NCBI GenBank assembly: GCA_025354165.1
Contig: JANXNI010000069.1
Location: forward strand, 56,432 to 120,431
Origin: Burkholderiales bacterium
GTDB lineage: Bacteria; Pseudomonadota; Gammaproteobacteria; Burkholderiales; Casimicrobiaceae
Length of the DNA stretch: 64,000 nucleotides
Direction of reading: 5' to 3'
The notes under the pieces are model-generated. The model was not told the DNA's origin and searched no databases. It saw only the letters and a list, made by a program, of their open reading frames with translations. This document shows, piece by piece, positions 34,678-43,937 of the stretch (the stretch's first letter is position 1; each line of letters begins with the position of its first letter). The translations under genes were made by a program, and so were the position numbers.

Positions 34678-35724
34678 ATGCAAGCTGAAATCCTGATCCC
34701 GAATCACGTCCCCATCGCCTACAGCACGCGTGGCGGACATGTTGAAAATGTGTTTTATGGTTCGATCGCCGTCGTTGATCGCACGGGCGCGTTGATCGCC
34801 AGCGTCGGCGACGTTGACGCACCGATCTTCACCCGATCTGCGCTGAAGCCGTTGCAGGCATTGCCGTTGGTGGCGAATCCGCGATTCTCCGATTACGGTT
34901 TGACGCCGAAAGAGATCGCGCTGCTTTGTTCAAGCCACAACGGCGAGGCGATTCACGCAGAAACCGCTCAGCGCCTGCTCGCCAAAGTCGGGCTGACCGA
35001 TGCGGCGCTGCAATGCGGCAACCACGTTCCCTACTGGTACAGAACCAACGACGTCGCGCCGGAACCCGGCAAGCGCTGGAGTTCGCTGTTTCACAATTGC
35101 TCGGGCAAACATTCGGGCATGCTTTTGCAGGCGAAATTGCTGTCCGCCGCGACCGATACCTATCTTGAGCCCGATAGCCCGGTGCAACTGGCGATCCGCG
35201 ATGCGGTGGCCTACGCGTGCAATGAGGCCGATCCAAAAGCGATGGTCTGGGGGACGGACGGTTGCAGCGCGCCCAATTTTGCGGTGTCCCTGACGGCGCT
35301 GGCCCGAGCGTTCTCGTGGCTCGCGCGAACGGAAGACGACGCTCGCTACGGCAGCGCGCCGCGCCGCCTGTTTGATGCGATGGCGGCGCACCCGGAAATG
35401 GTTTCGGGTGAAGGCCGCAACGATCTGGCGCTGGCGAAAGCCGGTCGTGGCGATTGGGCAAACAAGGTGGGCGCTGATGGCGTGCAGACGCTCGCCAGCC
35501 GTTCACGCGGCATCGGCATCGCTGCGAAAGTCAGCGATGGCAGCCCGAAAGCCCTGATGCTGGCGTTTTGCAGCGTGCTCGAGCAGCTTGGAATGTTGGA
35601 CGACGCAGCACGCGCCGAGCTGAAAGTTTGGATGGACGTGCCGATCAAGTCGGTGCGCGGCATTGAAGTCGGGCGCTTTGAGCCTTACGTACATGGTGTG
35701 TTGCTGGAGCATAAAGCGGTTTGA
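34678..35724 (+). CDS. Asparaginase, Rhizobium etli type (PF06089 family)
   Basis: A 348-residue enzyme of the zinc-containing asparaginase class typified by R. etli ReAII, not the E. coli AnsA/AnsB class. Catalytic Ser54-x-x-Lys57 is in FTRSALKPLQ, and the metal site Cys141/Lys144 (HNCSGKHSG) and Cys196 (WGTDGCSAPN) is complete. It hydrolyses L-asparagine to aspartate and ammonia. It is single, divergent from dctP, and its promoter region holds a 120-bp palindromic repeat. No clear Shine-Dalgarno was seen. Confidence 0.88.
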   Translation: MQAEILIPNHVPIAYSTRGGHVENVFYGSIAVVDRTGALIASVGDVDAPIFTRSALKPLQALPLVANPRFSDYGLTPKEIALLCSSHNGEAIHAETAQRLLAKVGLTDAALQCGNHVPYWYRTNDVAPEPGKRWSSLFHNCSGKHSGMLLQAKLLSAATDTYLEPDSPVQLAIRDAVAYACNEADPKAMVWGTDGCSAPNFAVSLTALARAFSWLARTEDDARYGSAPRRLFDAMAAHPEMVSGEGRNDLALAKAGRGDWANKVGADGVQTLASRSRGIGIAAKVSDGSPKALMLAFCSVLEQLGMLDDAARAELKVWMDVPIKSVRGIEVGRFEPYVHGVLLEHKAV

Positions 35725-35750
35725 AGCTTTACGGACAGTGGCCGTCAGGT

Positions 35751-35777
35751 GAACTTTTTGTTCACATGATCAGTCAA
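35751..35777 (+). promoter_or_regulatory. Candidate sigma-E-dependent promoter of rpoE
   Basis: GAACTT at 35751-35756 and GTCAA at 35773-35777 with a 16-bp spacer match the -35/-10 layout of RpoE promoters in Gram-negatives. It lies about 70 bases upstream of the rpoE start, consistent with the autoregulation known for rpoE operons. Confidence 0.6.
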
Positions 35778-35845
35778 CCGAAAGACCGGACAAGAGCCAA
35801 GACCTTGCAGCCACGGCGAACAACAATACCTAGGGAAAAACGCTG

Positions 35846-36454
35846 ATGAGCGACCGCGCGGTCGACCAGGAACTCGTAGAACGCGTCCAGGCAGGAGACA
35901 AGCGGGCATTTGACCTGCTCGTCCTCAAATATCAGCGCAAAGTGCAGCGGCTGGTGTCCCGGTTTGTGCGCGACTCTGGCGAGGTTGATGATGTCGTGCA
36001 GGAGGCTTTTATCAAGGCTTACCGCGCGCTGCCAACCTTTCGCGGCGACGCCGCTTTCTACACATGGATTTATCGAATCGCGATCAACTGCGCCAAGAAT
36101 TATTTGGCCAGTCCGGCGCGGCGTATCGTTCCGCAAAGCGATCTGATGTCGGAAGACGACGATGATGCGGAATCTTTTGAACGCAACGACGGTCTACACG
36201 ACGTTGCTACTCCGGATGCCGAATATGCCAGCAAGCAGATTGCGGAAGCGGTGAACCGGGCGATGGCAGCGCTGCCTGATGATTTACGGACGGCAGTGAC
36301 ACTACGAGAAATTGAGGGCTTGAGTTACGAAGAGATCGCAGAGGCGATGGATTGTCCGATCGGAACGGTGCGCAGCCGCATCTTCCGGGCTCGAGAAGCA
36401 ATCGCGACCGAACTGCGACCAATGCTTGGAACACGGGACGACAGGAGATGGTAA
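35846..36454 (+). CDS. rpoE: Extracytoplasmic-function sigma factor RpoE
   Basis: A 202-residue ECF sigma factor. Region 2 (FDLLVLKYQRKVQRLVSRFV, DDVVQEAFIKAYRALPTFRG, FYTWIYRIAINCAKNYL) and region 4 (LPDDLRTAVTLREIEGLSYE, GTVRSRIFRAREAI) match sigma-24/AlgU. It directs transcription of envelope-stress genes when RseA is degraded. It heads rpoE-rseA-rseB-degP, with a candidate sigma-E promoter upstream, and its stop overlaps or lies 2 bases from rseA. Confidence 0.95.
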   Translation: MSDRAVDQELVERVQAGDKRAFDLLVLKYQRKVQRLVSRFVRDSGEVDDVVQEAFIKAYRALPTFRGDAAFYTWIYRIAINCAKNYLASPARRIVPQSDLMSEDDDDAESFERNDGLHDVATPDAEYASKQIAEAVNRAMAALPDDLRTAVTLREIEGLSYEEIAEAMDCPIGTVRSRIFRAREAIATELRPMLGTRDDRRW

Positions 36455-36456
36455 AG

Positions 36457-37089
36457 ATGGACACTCAAATGAACACTTCAAACGCGTTGGCTGGATCGAC
36501 GGCTTCGACGGCCGCTGCTGCGTCTGATGCGACCCGCGAGCAAATCTCGCGCTGGCTCGACGGCGACATTGCGTCGCACGAAATCGATCTTGCGATGAAG
36601 GTTTTGTCGCAGGAACAAGGCCGCTATTGCTGGGCCGAGATGCACTTCGTTGGCGACTGTATTCGCGGACTGGAAAATACCCCCGTGGGTTGTGCGGATC
36701 GCATTCGCACGGCTCTCGCTGCCGAGCCTGCGATCCTTGCTCCGGCGGGCAAGCGGCTGCGCGAAGAAAAAGCGATCAAGGAACGAAGCTTGTTTAGTGC
36801 GATGACGACGATGAGTCGAGGTGGCCGTGCGTGGGCGACTGCCGCTGCGGTCGCTGCGGTGGGTTTTGTCGGTACCGTCGTCTACAAAGATCAGGTTACC
36901 GCCCCGGTGGCGCAAGTGGCGAGCACGCCTGCTGTTGGCGATGCGACTGTGGCGTCCAACACGCCGTCGGTCAAGCCCAACGCCGAATTCAACGCCTATC
37001 TGCGAGCACATCAGGAGAGCGCGGACATATCGAGCCTGTCGCCGATGCGTCAATACATGCGCCCCGCCGTTATCGTTCAGGCGCAATAA
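36457..37089 (+). CDS. rseA: Anti-sigma-E factor RseA
   Basis: A 210-residue membrane anti-sigma factor: a cytoplasmic sigma-binding region (REQISRWLDGDIASHEIDLA), one helix (AWATAAAVAAVGFVGTVVY, about residues 125-143) and a periplasmic part ending NAYLRAHQESADISSLSPMR. It holds RpoE inactive until regulated proteolysis. The ATG at 36457 has AGGAG with good spacing; the ATG at 36448 would overlap rpoE with almost no spacer. Low overall conservation is usual; the gene order supports the call. Confidence 0.88.
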   Translation: MDTQMNTSNALAGSTASTAAAASDATREQISRWLDGDIASHEIDLAMKVLSQEQGRYCWAEMHFVGDCIRGLENTPVGCADRIRTALAAEPAILAPAGKRLREEKAIKERSLFSAMTTMSRGGRAWATAAAVAAVGFVGTVVYKDQVTAPVAQVASTPAVGDATVASNTPSVKPNAEFNAYLRAHQESADISSLSPMRQYMRPAVIVQAQ

Positions 37090-37140
37090 GCGCCACGATT
37101 TTCCTTTGATCACAACAAGCGAAGTAGAAAGAGATATCTC

Positions 37141-38241
37141 GTGGCATTGACGTATGCGGTAAACAGGCTCTCGGAAGCGGGACAGCGCAGCCTGCGGGCG
37201 TTACGAACAGCACGCCGCTGGAAGCGATTGCCGATCCTTGCGGCGGCGCTTACCAGCGCGCCGGTGGCTCCAGTGGTGCTTGCGCAATGGCCTGGCTCGG
37301 TTAGCGGTAACACCCCTAATTCGGCTGCCACCTCGCAGGCGGTGCCGAGTGTCGGCCAGATTCTGCAGCAGGCTGCGAATGCTGCCGCTTCACTCAACTA
37401 CAGCGGTACCATCACTTACAAACGCCGTGGTGCGGAGGAAACCTCCCGCATCGTTCATTTGTTCGAAAACGGCGTAGAAATGGAGCGTGTGACTACGCTC
37501 GACGGCCCGCCGTTTGAGGTGATTCGCGTTAATGATGAGCTGACCTGTTACATCCCCGAAGCGCGTTTGATGCGCATTGAACCGCGAACTGGACGTCAGG
37601 GCTTTCCATCTTTGCTGCCGCGACAAATGACGACATTGGCTCAGCATTTCACCGTGAAACGCCTGGAAGTAGAGCGTGTGGCTGGACTAGACGCCCAAGT
37701 CTGGGAATTTTCGCCAAACGACGAATTTCGTTTTTGGCACAAGCTTTGGACGGAGCTCAAAACCGGGCTCTGGCTGCGTGGTCGTGTGCTTGACGAAAAT
37801 CGCAATGTGATCGAAGAAATCACCTTTAGCGACATCAAAATTGGCGGCAAGATTGATCGCGAACAAGTCAAGTCAACGCTCGCTGGCAGTATTGCAAACT
37901 GGCGCGTTGACCGCAGATTGCCGGTCAGTGCAATGAAAACGGATACAGGCTGGTTCGCCCGAGGATTGCCGGCCGGGTTCGTGAAAATCAGCGAGAACTT
38001 TATGCGTGCTTTGCCCGGTCGTACCGAGCCTATTTCGCAGTTGGTCTATTCCGATGGTTTGACATCGGTGTCGGTGTACGCCGCGCCGCTGCCGTCAGGG
38101 GAGACACCCGCGCTCGGTGCCACAGTACAGGGTAATCATCAGGTGTTTTCTCGTCAGGCCAATGATCAGTTGGTGACGGCCTTCGGCGATGCCCGTCCGG
38201 CAGCTGTTAAGGCGATTGCCAGTTCGTTGATTCGCAAGTAA
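37141..38241 (+). CDS. rseB: Sigma-E regulatory protein RseB/MucB
   Basis: A 366-residue periplasmic protein with the MucB/RseB pattern: LNYSGTITYKRRGAEETSRI, ERVTTLDGPPFEVIRVNDEL, MTTLAQHFTVKRLEVERVAG and VWEFSPNDEFRFWHKLW. RseB binds the RseA periplasmic domain and shields it from DegS. It starts with GTG; the N-terminus (about 48 residues to VLAQWPG) is a long signal sequence with an Arg-rich opening. Confidence 0.9.
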   Translation: MALTYAVNRLSEAGQRSLRALRTARRWKRLPILAAALTSAPVAPVVLAQWPGSVSGNTPNSAATSQAVPSVGQILQQAANAAASLNYSGTITYKRRGAEETSRIVHLFENGVEMERVTTLDGPPFEVIRVNDELTCYIPEARLMRIEPRTGRQGFPSLLPRQMTTLAQHFTVKRLEVERVAGLDAQVWEFSPNDEFRFWHKLWTELKTGLWLRGRVLDENRNVIEEITFSDIKIGGKIDREQVKSTLAGSIANWRVDRRLPVSAMKTDTGWFARGLPAGFVKISENFMRALPGRTEPISQLVYSDGLTSVSVYAAPLPSGETPALGATVQGNHQVFSRQANDQLVTAFGDARPAAVKAIASSLIRK

Positions 38242-38311
38242 GTTCGTAGATAGTTTTTTGCAGGTCAGTATTTTGTCTATTAAACACGTTAAGTTTTCAG
38301 GAGAAAAAACC

Positions 38312-39877
38312 GTGAAAAAATCACTCATTGCCTCTCTGCTCGCGGTCGGCGCTCTAGGCGTCACAGTGGCCGCATTCACCACGCCACACGTGCCCGCGTT
38401 GGCGCAAGCACAGGCTCAAGCACAACCGGCTGCATCCGTTTCACCGCAAGGCCTTCCGGATTTCGTGACGCTGTACGAAAACAACAGCCCGTCGGTGGTG
38501 TCCATTGCCGTTAGCTCCACGATCGGCAAGAAATCCGCGAAATCCGGAGCCGATGGCGCGACTCCCGACAAAGAGGACATGGAAGAATTCTTCCGTCGCT
38601 ACTTTGGTCAGGGTGGCCAGGGAGGCCAAGGCGGTCAAGGCGGACGTGCGCCCCGTGAACTTCGGCGTCAAGGTGGCGGCTCCGGCTTCATCATCTCTAA
38701 AGATGGGTTAATCATTACCAACAGCCATGTGGTCGAGGACGCTGACGAAGTGCTCGTCAAGCTGACCGACAAACGCGAGTTCAAGGCTAAAGTGATCGGC
38801 TCCGACAAGCGCTCGGACGTTGCCGTCATCAAGATTGATGCGAAAGATCTTCCCGCTGTGAAGATTGGCAATCCGGATCGTCTGCGTATCGGTGAATGGG
38901 TCGCTGCCATTGGCCAACCTTTAGGCTTCGAAAGCACACTAACGACCGGTGTAGTGAGCGCCAAATCGCGTGCCAGTCGCGGCGCGGACTCCACGGGCGA
39001 TCTGGTGCCGTTTATTCAGCACGATGCGGCCGTGAATCCGGGTAATTCCGGCGGGCCGCTGTTCAACACGCGCGGCGAAGTGGTCGCGATCAACTCGATG
39101 ATCGCCACAGTTAGCGGCGGCTTTCAGGGCATCTCATTTGCGATCCCAATCGATCTTGCGATGGATGTGGTGGGCCAACTGCGTGCGGGCGGCTCGGTTA
39201 AACGCGGCATGCTGGGTGTCAACATCGGCGCGGTTAGCCGCGATCTTGCGGATGCTTTCGGCTTGCCGAAAGCACAAGGTGCGCTGGTCTCGGGCGTAAA
39301 CAAAGGCAGCGCAGCCGAAAAGGCGGGCGTCAAGGAAGGCGATGTAGTTCTCAAGTTCAACGACCGCGTAGTCGATGATTCACGCGATTTGCCACGTTAC
39401 GTCACATCCGCACGTCCAGGAACGCCCTCAAAAATGCAAGTTTGGCGTGACGGCAAGACGGTCGACCTTACTGTGACGCTGGACGAGTACAAAGAGCCTA
39501 CGCAATTGGCGTCGCTCGATAAAGCGACGCCGAAGGCCGCGGTCGTTGATACGCCGGACACTAAAGAGGATCGCCTTGGCTTGTCGTTCCGTGCCCCTAA
39601 CGAAAAAGAGCGCGGCGCTGCCAAGCTTGCTTCAGGCGGTGCCGTCGTGTCAGATGTGTCGGAGAAATCATCGGTGCGTGCCTTGACAGAGGGCGACATC
39701 ATCGTCGGCGTCACACGCAAAGGTAAATCGACTGCAGTCACCGGCCCGTCGCAATTGGCCGAATTGATCAAAGGCTCGGAGAAGGGCTCCACGCTGGCTT
39801 TCCGCGTCAAACGCGCAATAGATCGGGCGGGCGCTGAATACAACGAGTTCTTTGCGCCAGAGAAACTGCCGGAATAA
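38312..39877 (+). CDS. mucD: Periplasmic serine protease DegP/MucD (HtrA family)
   Basis: A 521-residue HtrA protease: signal peptide MKKSLIASLLAVGALGVTVA, a Gly/Gln-rich linker (FGQGGQGGQGGQGG), the trypsin-like domain with His139 (TNSHVV), Asp169 (RSDVAVI) and Ser246 (GNSGGPLF), and two PDZ domains (GAVSRDLADAF onward; about 410-510). It degrades misfolded envelope proteins and belongs to the sigma-E regulon. The GTG at 38312 was chosen because AGGAG lies 8 bases upstream and MKKS-type signal opening follows; the frame is open upstream but without support. It closes the rpoE-rseA-rseB unit; a terminator follows. Confidence 0.93.
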   Translation: MKKSLIASLLAVGALGVTVAAFTTPHVPALAQAQAQAQPAASVSPQGLPDFVTLYENNSPSVVSIAVSSTIGKKSAKSGADGATPDKEDMEEFFRRYFGQGGQGGQGGQGGRAPRELRRQGGGSGFIISKDGLIITNSHVVEDADEVLVKLTDKREFKAKVIGSDKRSDVAVIKIDAKDLPAVKIGNPDRLRIGEWVAAIGQPLGFESTLTTGVVSAKSRASRGADSTGDLVPFIQHDAAVNPGNSGGPLFNTRGEVVAINSMIATVSGGFQGISFAIPIDLAMDVVGQLRAGGSVKRGMLGVNIGAVSRDLADAFGLPKAQGALVSGVNKGSAAEKAGVKEGDVVLKFNDRVVDDSRDLPRYVTSARPGTPSKMQVWRDGKTVDLTVTLDEYKEPTQLASLDKATPKAAVVDTPDTKEDRLGLSFRAPNEKERGAAKLASGGAVVSDVSEKSSVRALTEGDIIVGVTRKGKSTAVTGPSQLAELIKGSEKGSTLAFRVKRAIDRAGAEYNEFFAPEKLPE

Positions 39878-39923
39878 GCCTTACTGAATTACGCAAAGCC
39901 GCTAAAATCAGCGGTTAGCCACG

Positions 39924-39968
39924 AAAAGGCCACGGGAAAAGCGACCAGCGCTAACCCGGTGGCCTTTT
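39924..39968 (+). terminator. Hairpin terminator between mucD and lepA
   Basis: AAAAGGCCAC at 39924-39933 pairs with GTGGCCTTTT at 39959-39968, extended by GGG/CCC across a small bulge; further T-rich sequence (CCATTTTT) follows. It ends 12 bases before the lepA ATG, so lepA is either read through, starts from a leaderless-type transcript, or is attenuated here. Confidence 0.7.
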
Positions 39969-39980
39969 CCATTTTTCAGC

Positions 39981-41774
39981 ATGCAGAACATACGTAACTT
40001 TTCCATCATCGCGCACATCGACCACGGCAAATCTACGCTGGCGGATCGGTTCATCCATCGTTGTGGAGGGTTATCGGACCGCGAAATGAGCGAGCAAGTG
40101 CTCGACTCGATGGATCTGGAAAAAGAGCGCGGCATCACGATCAAGGCGCAGACCGCAGCGCTGACGTACACGGCCAAAGATGGCATCGTTTATAACCTGA
40201 ATCTGATCGACACACCAGGTCACGTCGACTTCTCGTACGAAGTTTCACGCTCGCTGTCCGCGTGCGAAGGCGCGCTGCTCGTCGTCGATGCCTCGCAGGG
40301 CGTTGAGGCGCAAACGGTCGCGAACTGCTATACCGCGATTGAGCTGGGTGTTGAAGTGGTGCCAGTGCTCAACAAGATCGACTTGCCGAGTGCTGATCCC
40401 GAACGCGTCAAAGACGAGATCATGGACGTCGTCGGTGTCGACGCGTCCGATGCTGTGCTGTGTTCCGCGAAAACTGGCATTGGTATTGACGATATTCTCG
40501 AAAAGATAATTGCCAAAGTGCCAGCACCGACCGGAGATGTTGACGCGCCGCTGAAAGCGCTGATCATCGATAGCTGGTTTGACAATTATGTAGGCGTTGT
40601 CATGCTGGTTCGCGTGTTTGACGGGACGTTGAAGCCCAAAGAAAAAATCAATTTCATGGCGACTGGACGCAACCACTTGTGTGAACAAGTCGGTGTGTTC
40701 GCGCCTCGGTCCACGCAGCGTGATTCTTTGTCCGCTGGGCAAGTGGGCTTTGTCATCGCGGGCATTAAGGAGCTTGACTCCGCCAAGGTGGGCGACACCA
40801 TCACTCACGCGCAAAAGCCAGCCGCAGAGGCCTTACCAGGCTTCAAGGAAGTCAAACCGCAGGTGTTTGCCGGCCTCTATCCGGTTGAGTCGAACCAGTA
40901 CGAATCGTTGCGTGATGCACTGGTCAAATTGAAGCTCAATGACTCGTCGCTGCACTATGAGCCTGAAGTGTCACAGGCGCTCGGCTTCGGTTTCCGTTGC
41001 GGATTTCTGGGTCTGTTGCACATGGACGTGGTGCAGGAGCGGCTGGAGCGCGAATACGATCAGGATCTGATTACTACGGCACCGACCGTGGTCTATCAAA
41101 TCGTGCAACGCGATGGCACGATTCTAAACATTGAGAACCCGGCGAAGCTGCCGGATTTGTCGCGCGTTGAAGAGATTCGCGAGCCGATTATCACCGCCAC
41201 CATCCTGATGCCGCAAGAGTATGTCGGCGCGGTCATGGTGTTGTGTAACGAGAAGCGCGGTACGCAGGTCAACATGCAGTATCTCGGTCGGCAAGTGATG
41301 CTGACCTACGACATGCCGATGGCTGAAGTCGTGATGGACTTTTTCGACAAATTGAAGAGCGTGTCGCGTGGTTACGCCTCGCTCGATTACGAATTCAAGG
41401 AGTTTCGCGCGGCGGACGTCGTCAAGCTCGACATTCTGATTAACGGCGATAAGGTCGACGCGCTGTCGTCGATGGTGCACCGAGCACAAAGTGCTTATCG
41501 CGGTCGTCAGGTTGCCGCCAAGATGCGCGAACTGATTCCCCGGCAAATGTATGACGTGGCGATTCAGGCGGCCATCGGTGCCAACATCATTGCGCGTGAG
41601 AGCCTCAAAGCAATGCGTAAAGACGTGCTCGCCAAATGCTACGGAGGCGACATTTCCCGCAAGCGAAAACTGCTCGACAAACAAAAAGAAGGCAAGAAAC
41701 GGATGAAATCGGTAGGCTCGGTTGAGATTCCGCAGGAAGCGTTTTTGGCAATTTTGCAAACGGGAGACAAGTAG
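39981..41774 (+). CDS. lepA: Elongation factor 4 (LepA), back-translocating GTPase
   Basis: A 597-residue translational GTPase. [20 protein letters not shown] carries G1, the switch [20 protein letters not shown] holds G2, DTPGHVDF is G3 and NKIDLP is G4; the LepA-specific C-terminal domain ([20 protein letters not shown]) is complete. It acts on stalled ribosomes. The family N-terminus fixes the ATG at 39981, but no Shine-Dalgarno is present: the preceding bases belong to the terminator T-run. Confidence 0.97.
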   Translation: MQNIRNFSIIAHIDHGKSTLADRFIHRCGGLSDREMSEQVLDSMDLEKERGITIKAQTAALTYTAKDGIVYNLNLIDTPGHVDFSYEVSRSLSACEGALLVVDASQGVEAQTVANCYTAIELGVEVVPVLNKIDLPSADPERVKDEIMDVVGVDASDAVLCSAKTGIGIDDILEKIIAKVPAPTGDVDAPLKALIIDSWFDNYVGVVMLVRVFDGTLKPKEKINFMATGRNHLCEQVGVFAPRSTQRDSLSAGQVGFVIAGIKELDSAKVGDTITHAQKPAAEALPGFKEVKPQVFAGLYPVESNQYESLRDALVKLKLNDSSLHYEPEVSQALGFGFRCGFLGLLHMDVVQERLEREYDQDLITTAPTVVYQIVQRDGTILNIENPAKLPDLSRVEEIREPIITATILMPQEYVGAVMVLCNEKRGTQVNMQYLGRQVMLTYDMPMAEVVMDFFDKLKSVSRGYASLDYEFKEFRAADVVKLDILINGDKVDALSSMVHRAQSAYRGRQVAAKMRELIPRQMYDVAIQAAIGANIIARESLKAMRKDVLAKCYGGDISRKRKLLDKQKEGKKRMKSVGSVEIPQEAFLAILQTGDK

Positions 41775-41967
41775 TTCGCGCTCGCTGAATGCAATCCGCA
41801 CCGCATAGCGCCGTTTTGTCGCCTGATGCTGTAACAATCTTCAGCCAGTATTACCGTTGCGGTGTTGCCCTGAACCTGGCGGAGGATCGGGCAACAAGCG
41901 ACGTAGCGTCTACGACTATCGTTGGACGATCACGCGATTCTTCGCAAAGCTCGAAAATGACATATTG

Positions 41968-42858
41968 ATGAAATACATTCCCTCTCTTGCCCTCGCTGTT
42001 CTCGTGATCACTGCCCTGCGTGGCGTATTCACGGGCTCACCCGTTAACTTTCCCTTGTTGCTGCTGCTTGCGGTTGTGGTCTGCGGCATCGCTTGGGCGA
42101 TCGACAAATTTTTTCTGGCCAAGAAACGTGCGGCGGGCGAAATCCTGCATTGGGGCATTGAAGTCCCAGCGTCGATCTTCACAGTGTTGCTGGTTGTGTT
42201 TCTGCTGCGCTCGTTTCTGGCAGAACCGTTCCGCATACCGTCGAGTTCGATGCGTCCTGGCTTGGTGACGGGTGACTTCATCCTCGTCAATAAATTCTCG
42301 TACGGCATTCGACTGCCCGTACTGGACCAAAAAGTGATTGACGTGAGCAGCCCACAGCGGGGTGATGTTGCGGTATTCAAGGCCCCGCACGAACCGGAGA
42401 AGGACTACATCAAGCGGATCATCGGTTTACCTGGTGACACGATTGTCTACAAGGACAAAAAGCTCACGCTCAATGGAGAGCCGGTGCCACAAGTGGAAGA
42501 CGGCACCTACAGTTACATGGAGTTTGGCCAGTTCCTGACGACGCTCAAATTCAAGGAAAAATTGGGTGACCGCGAATATCTGATCGCGCAGTTTCCACAA
42601 TTCCCGTCATTTATCGCGAACCAGAAATATCCGGGCACGCCAGTGCCGACGTGCACCGACGACGGCAATGTAGTGACCTGCAAAGTGCCGCCCGGACATT
42701 ACTTTGCGATGGGCGATAACCGCGACAACAGCCTTGACGGGCGCTATTGGGGCTTCGTTCCCGACACTCATTTGCGTGGAAAAGCGTTCTTTATCTGGTT
42801 TAACTGGGAAGATGTGTCGTCGTTTGCTTTCAAGCGCGTATTTCGCGGCATACAATAA
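41968..42858 (+). CDS. lepB: Signal peptidase I (LepB)
   Basis: A 296-residue inner-membrane peptidase with two N-terminal helices, the catalytic Ser in RIPSSSMRPGLVTGDFILVN, the catalytic Lys in DYIKRIIGLPGDTI, and the GDNRDNSLDGRYWGFVP signature. It removes signal peptides from exported proteins. The ATG at 41968 fits the family; longer frames upstream lack support. About 190 bases of leader separate it from lepA. Confidence 0.96.
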   Translation: MKYIPSLALAVLVITALRGVFTGSPVNFPLLLLLAVVVCGIAWAIDKFFLAKKRAAGEILHWGIEVPASIFTVLLVVFLLRSFLAEPFRIPSSSMRPGLVTGDFILVNKFSYGIRLPVLDQKVIDVSSPQRGDVAVFKAPHEPEKDYIKRIIGLPGDTIVYKDKKLTLNGEPVPQVEDGTYSYMEFGQFLTTLKFKEKLGDREYLIAQFPQFPSFIANQKYPGTPVPTCTDDGNVVTCKVPPGHYFAMGDNRDNSLDGRYWGFVPDTHLRGKAFFIWFNWEDVSSFAFKRVFRGIQ

Positions 42859-42887
42859 AAGTTGGCCAACCCTCTTCGCGACGCGAC

Positions 42888-43244
42888 ATGAAATATCAAC
42901 GTGGTCTCAGCCTTGTCGGATTCATTCTTCTTGCGGCGATCGTCGGGTTCGTCATGTTTACCTCGTTTCGATGCGTGCCGGCGTGGACTGAGTATTTTTC
43001 ATTGAAAAAAGTGCTGCAAGCCACCGCTAACGAATTCAGCGTCGATGCACAAAGCCCGGCAATTCGTGCATCTTTTGATCGGCGCGCCTACATTGACGAT
43101 CTTCCTGTCAAGGGGGGGGATGTCGACATTAGTAAAGATAACGGGAAAATTGGTTTATCTGTTGCGTATCAGCGCAAAGTTCCGGTGGCCGGCAATATGA
43201 GTCTTCTGTTTGACTTTTCTGCAGCTGCAACGGGAACACGTTAG
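42888..43244 (+). CDS. DUF4845 small membrane protein
   Basis: A 118-residue protein starting KYQRGLSLVGFILLAAIVGF, a single N-terminal membrane anchor in the style of pseudopilins, then a periplasmic-looking part (VPAWTEYFSLKKVLQATANE, AYIDDLPVKGGDVDISKDNG). It matches DUF4845, which recurs between lepB and rnc in betaproteobacteria; function unknown. It starts 29 bases after lepB and is followed by rnc 27 bases on. Confidence 0.82.
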   Translation: MKYQRGLSLVGFILLAAIVGFVMFTSFRCVPAWTEYFSLKKVLQATANEFSVDAQSPAIRASFDRRAYIDDLPVKGGDVDISKDNGKIGLSVAYQRKVPVAGNMSLLFDFSAAATGTR

Positions 43245-43271
43245 TGGCGCGTACCTCGGCACCGGATTAAC

Positions 43272-43937
43272 TTGAGCCTGGAAGCAGCCCTCGGCTACAC
43301 CTTTCGCGAGCCACGCCTTTTGCGCGAGGCTTTGACGCATCGCAGTTTTGGTACACCTCACAACGAGCGTCTCGAATTCATTGGCGACGGCGTGCTCAAT
43401 TGCGCGATCGCGCTCGCGCTCTACAACAAATTTCCCGAGCTTCCCGAAGGCCAGCTTTCACGTATGCGGGCAAATCTAGTCAGCCAGCCTGCGCTCCATT
43501 CTTTAGCGCAACGCCTCGATATTTCACATCATCTGCGCATCGGGGAGGGCGAAGAAAAGAGCGGTGGACGCGAGCGACCGTCCATGTTGGCCGATGCCCT
43601 TGAAGCGATTTTCGGGGCTATTCTGCTCGACTCAGGGTTTGATTCGGCTGACGCGACGATCAATAAACTTTATCTCAATCGCTTATCTCAAGTGAACCCG
43701 CGTGAAGGCGGCAAAGACGCCAAAACACGGTTGCAGGAATTCATGCAGTCCAAGCACTTTCCCTTGCCGACGTATACGGTTGACCGGGTTGATGGCGAGG
43801 CGCATGCTCAGGTATTCACCGTGCGTTGCAGCGTCCCTCAGGTAGACCAGGAGGCGGTAGGCAAAGGCTCTTCGCGCCGCGCGGCGGAGCAGCAGGCTGC
43901 CAACGCGGTGCTTAACAAATTGGGCGTGACCGCATGA
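43272..43937 (+). CDS. rnc: Ribonuclease III
   Basis: A 221-residue enzyme: the catalytic domain has the signature NERLEFIGDGVLNCAIALAL and the second metal site DALEAIFGAILLDSG; the double-stranded RNA-binding domain (DAKTRLQEFMQSKHFPLPTY ... GKGSSRRAAEQQAANAVL) is complete. It processes rRNA and structured mRNA. TTG start; the stop overlaps the era start (ATGA). Confidence 0.96.
   Translation: MSLEAALGYTFREPRLLREALTHRSFGTPHNERLEFIGDGVLNCAIALALYNKFPELPEGQLSRMRANLVSQPALHSLAQRLDISHHLRIGEGEEKSGGRERPSMLADALEAIFGAILLDSGFDSADATINKLYLNRLSQVNPREGGKDAKTRLQEFMQSKHFPLPTYTVDRVDGEAHAQVFTVRCSVPQVDQEAVGKGSSRRAAEQQAANAVLNKLGVTA

Noticed and set aside
38600-38640. Short tandem repeat coding Gly-Gly-Gln in mucD as a CRISPR-like or phase-variable repeat
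   Set aside because: The units are in frame, only about 9 bases long and few; this is a flexible linker in the protease.
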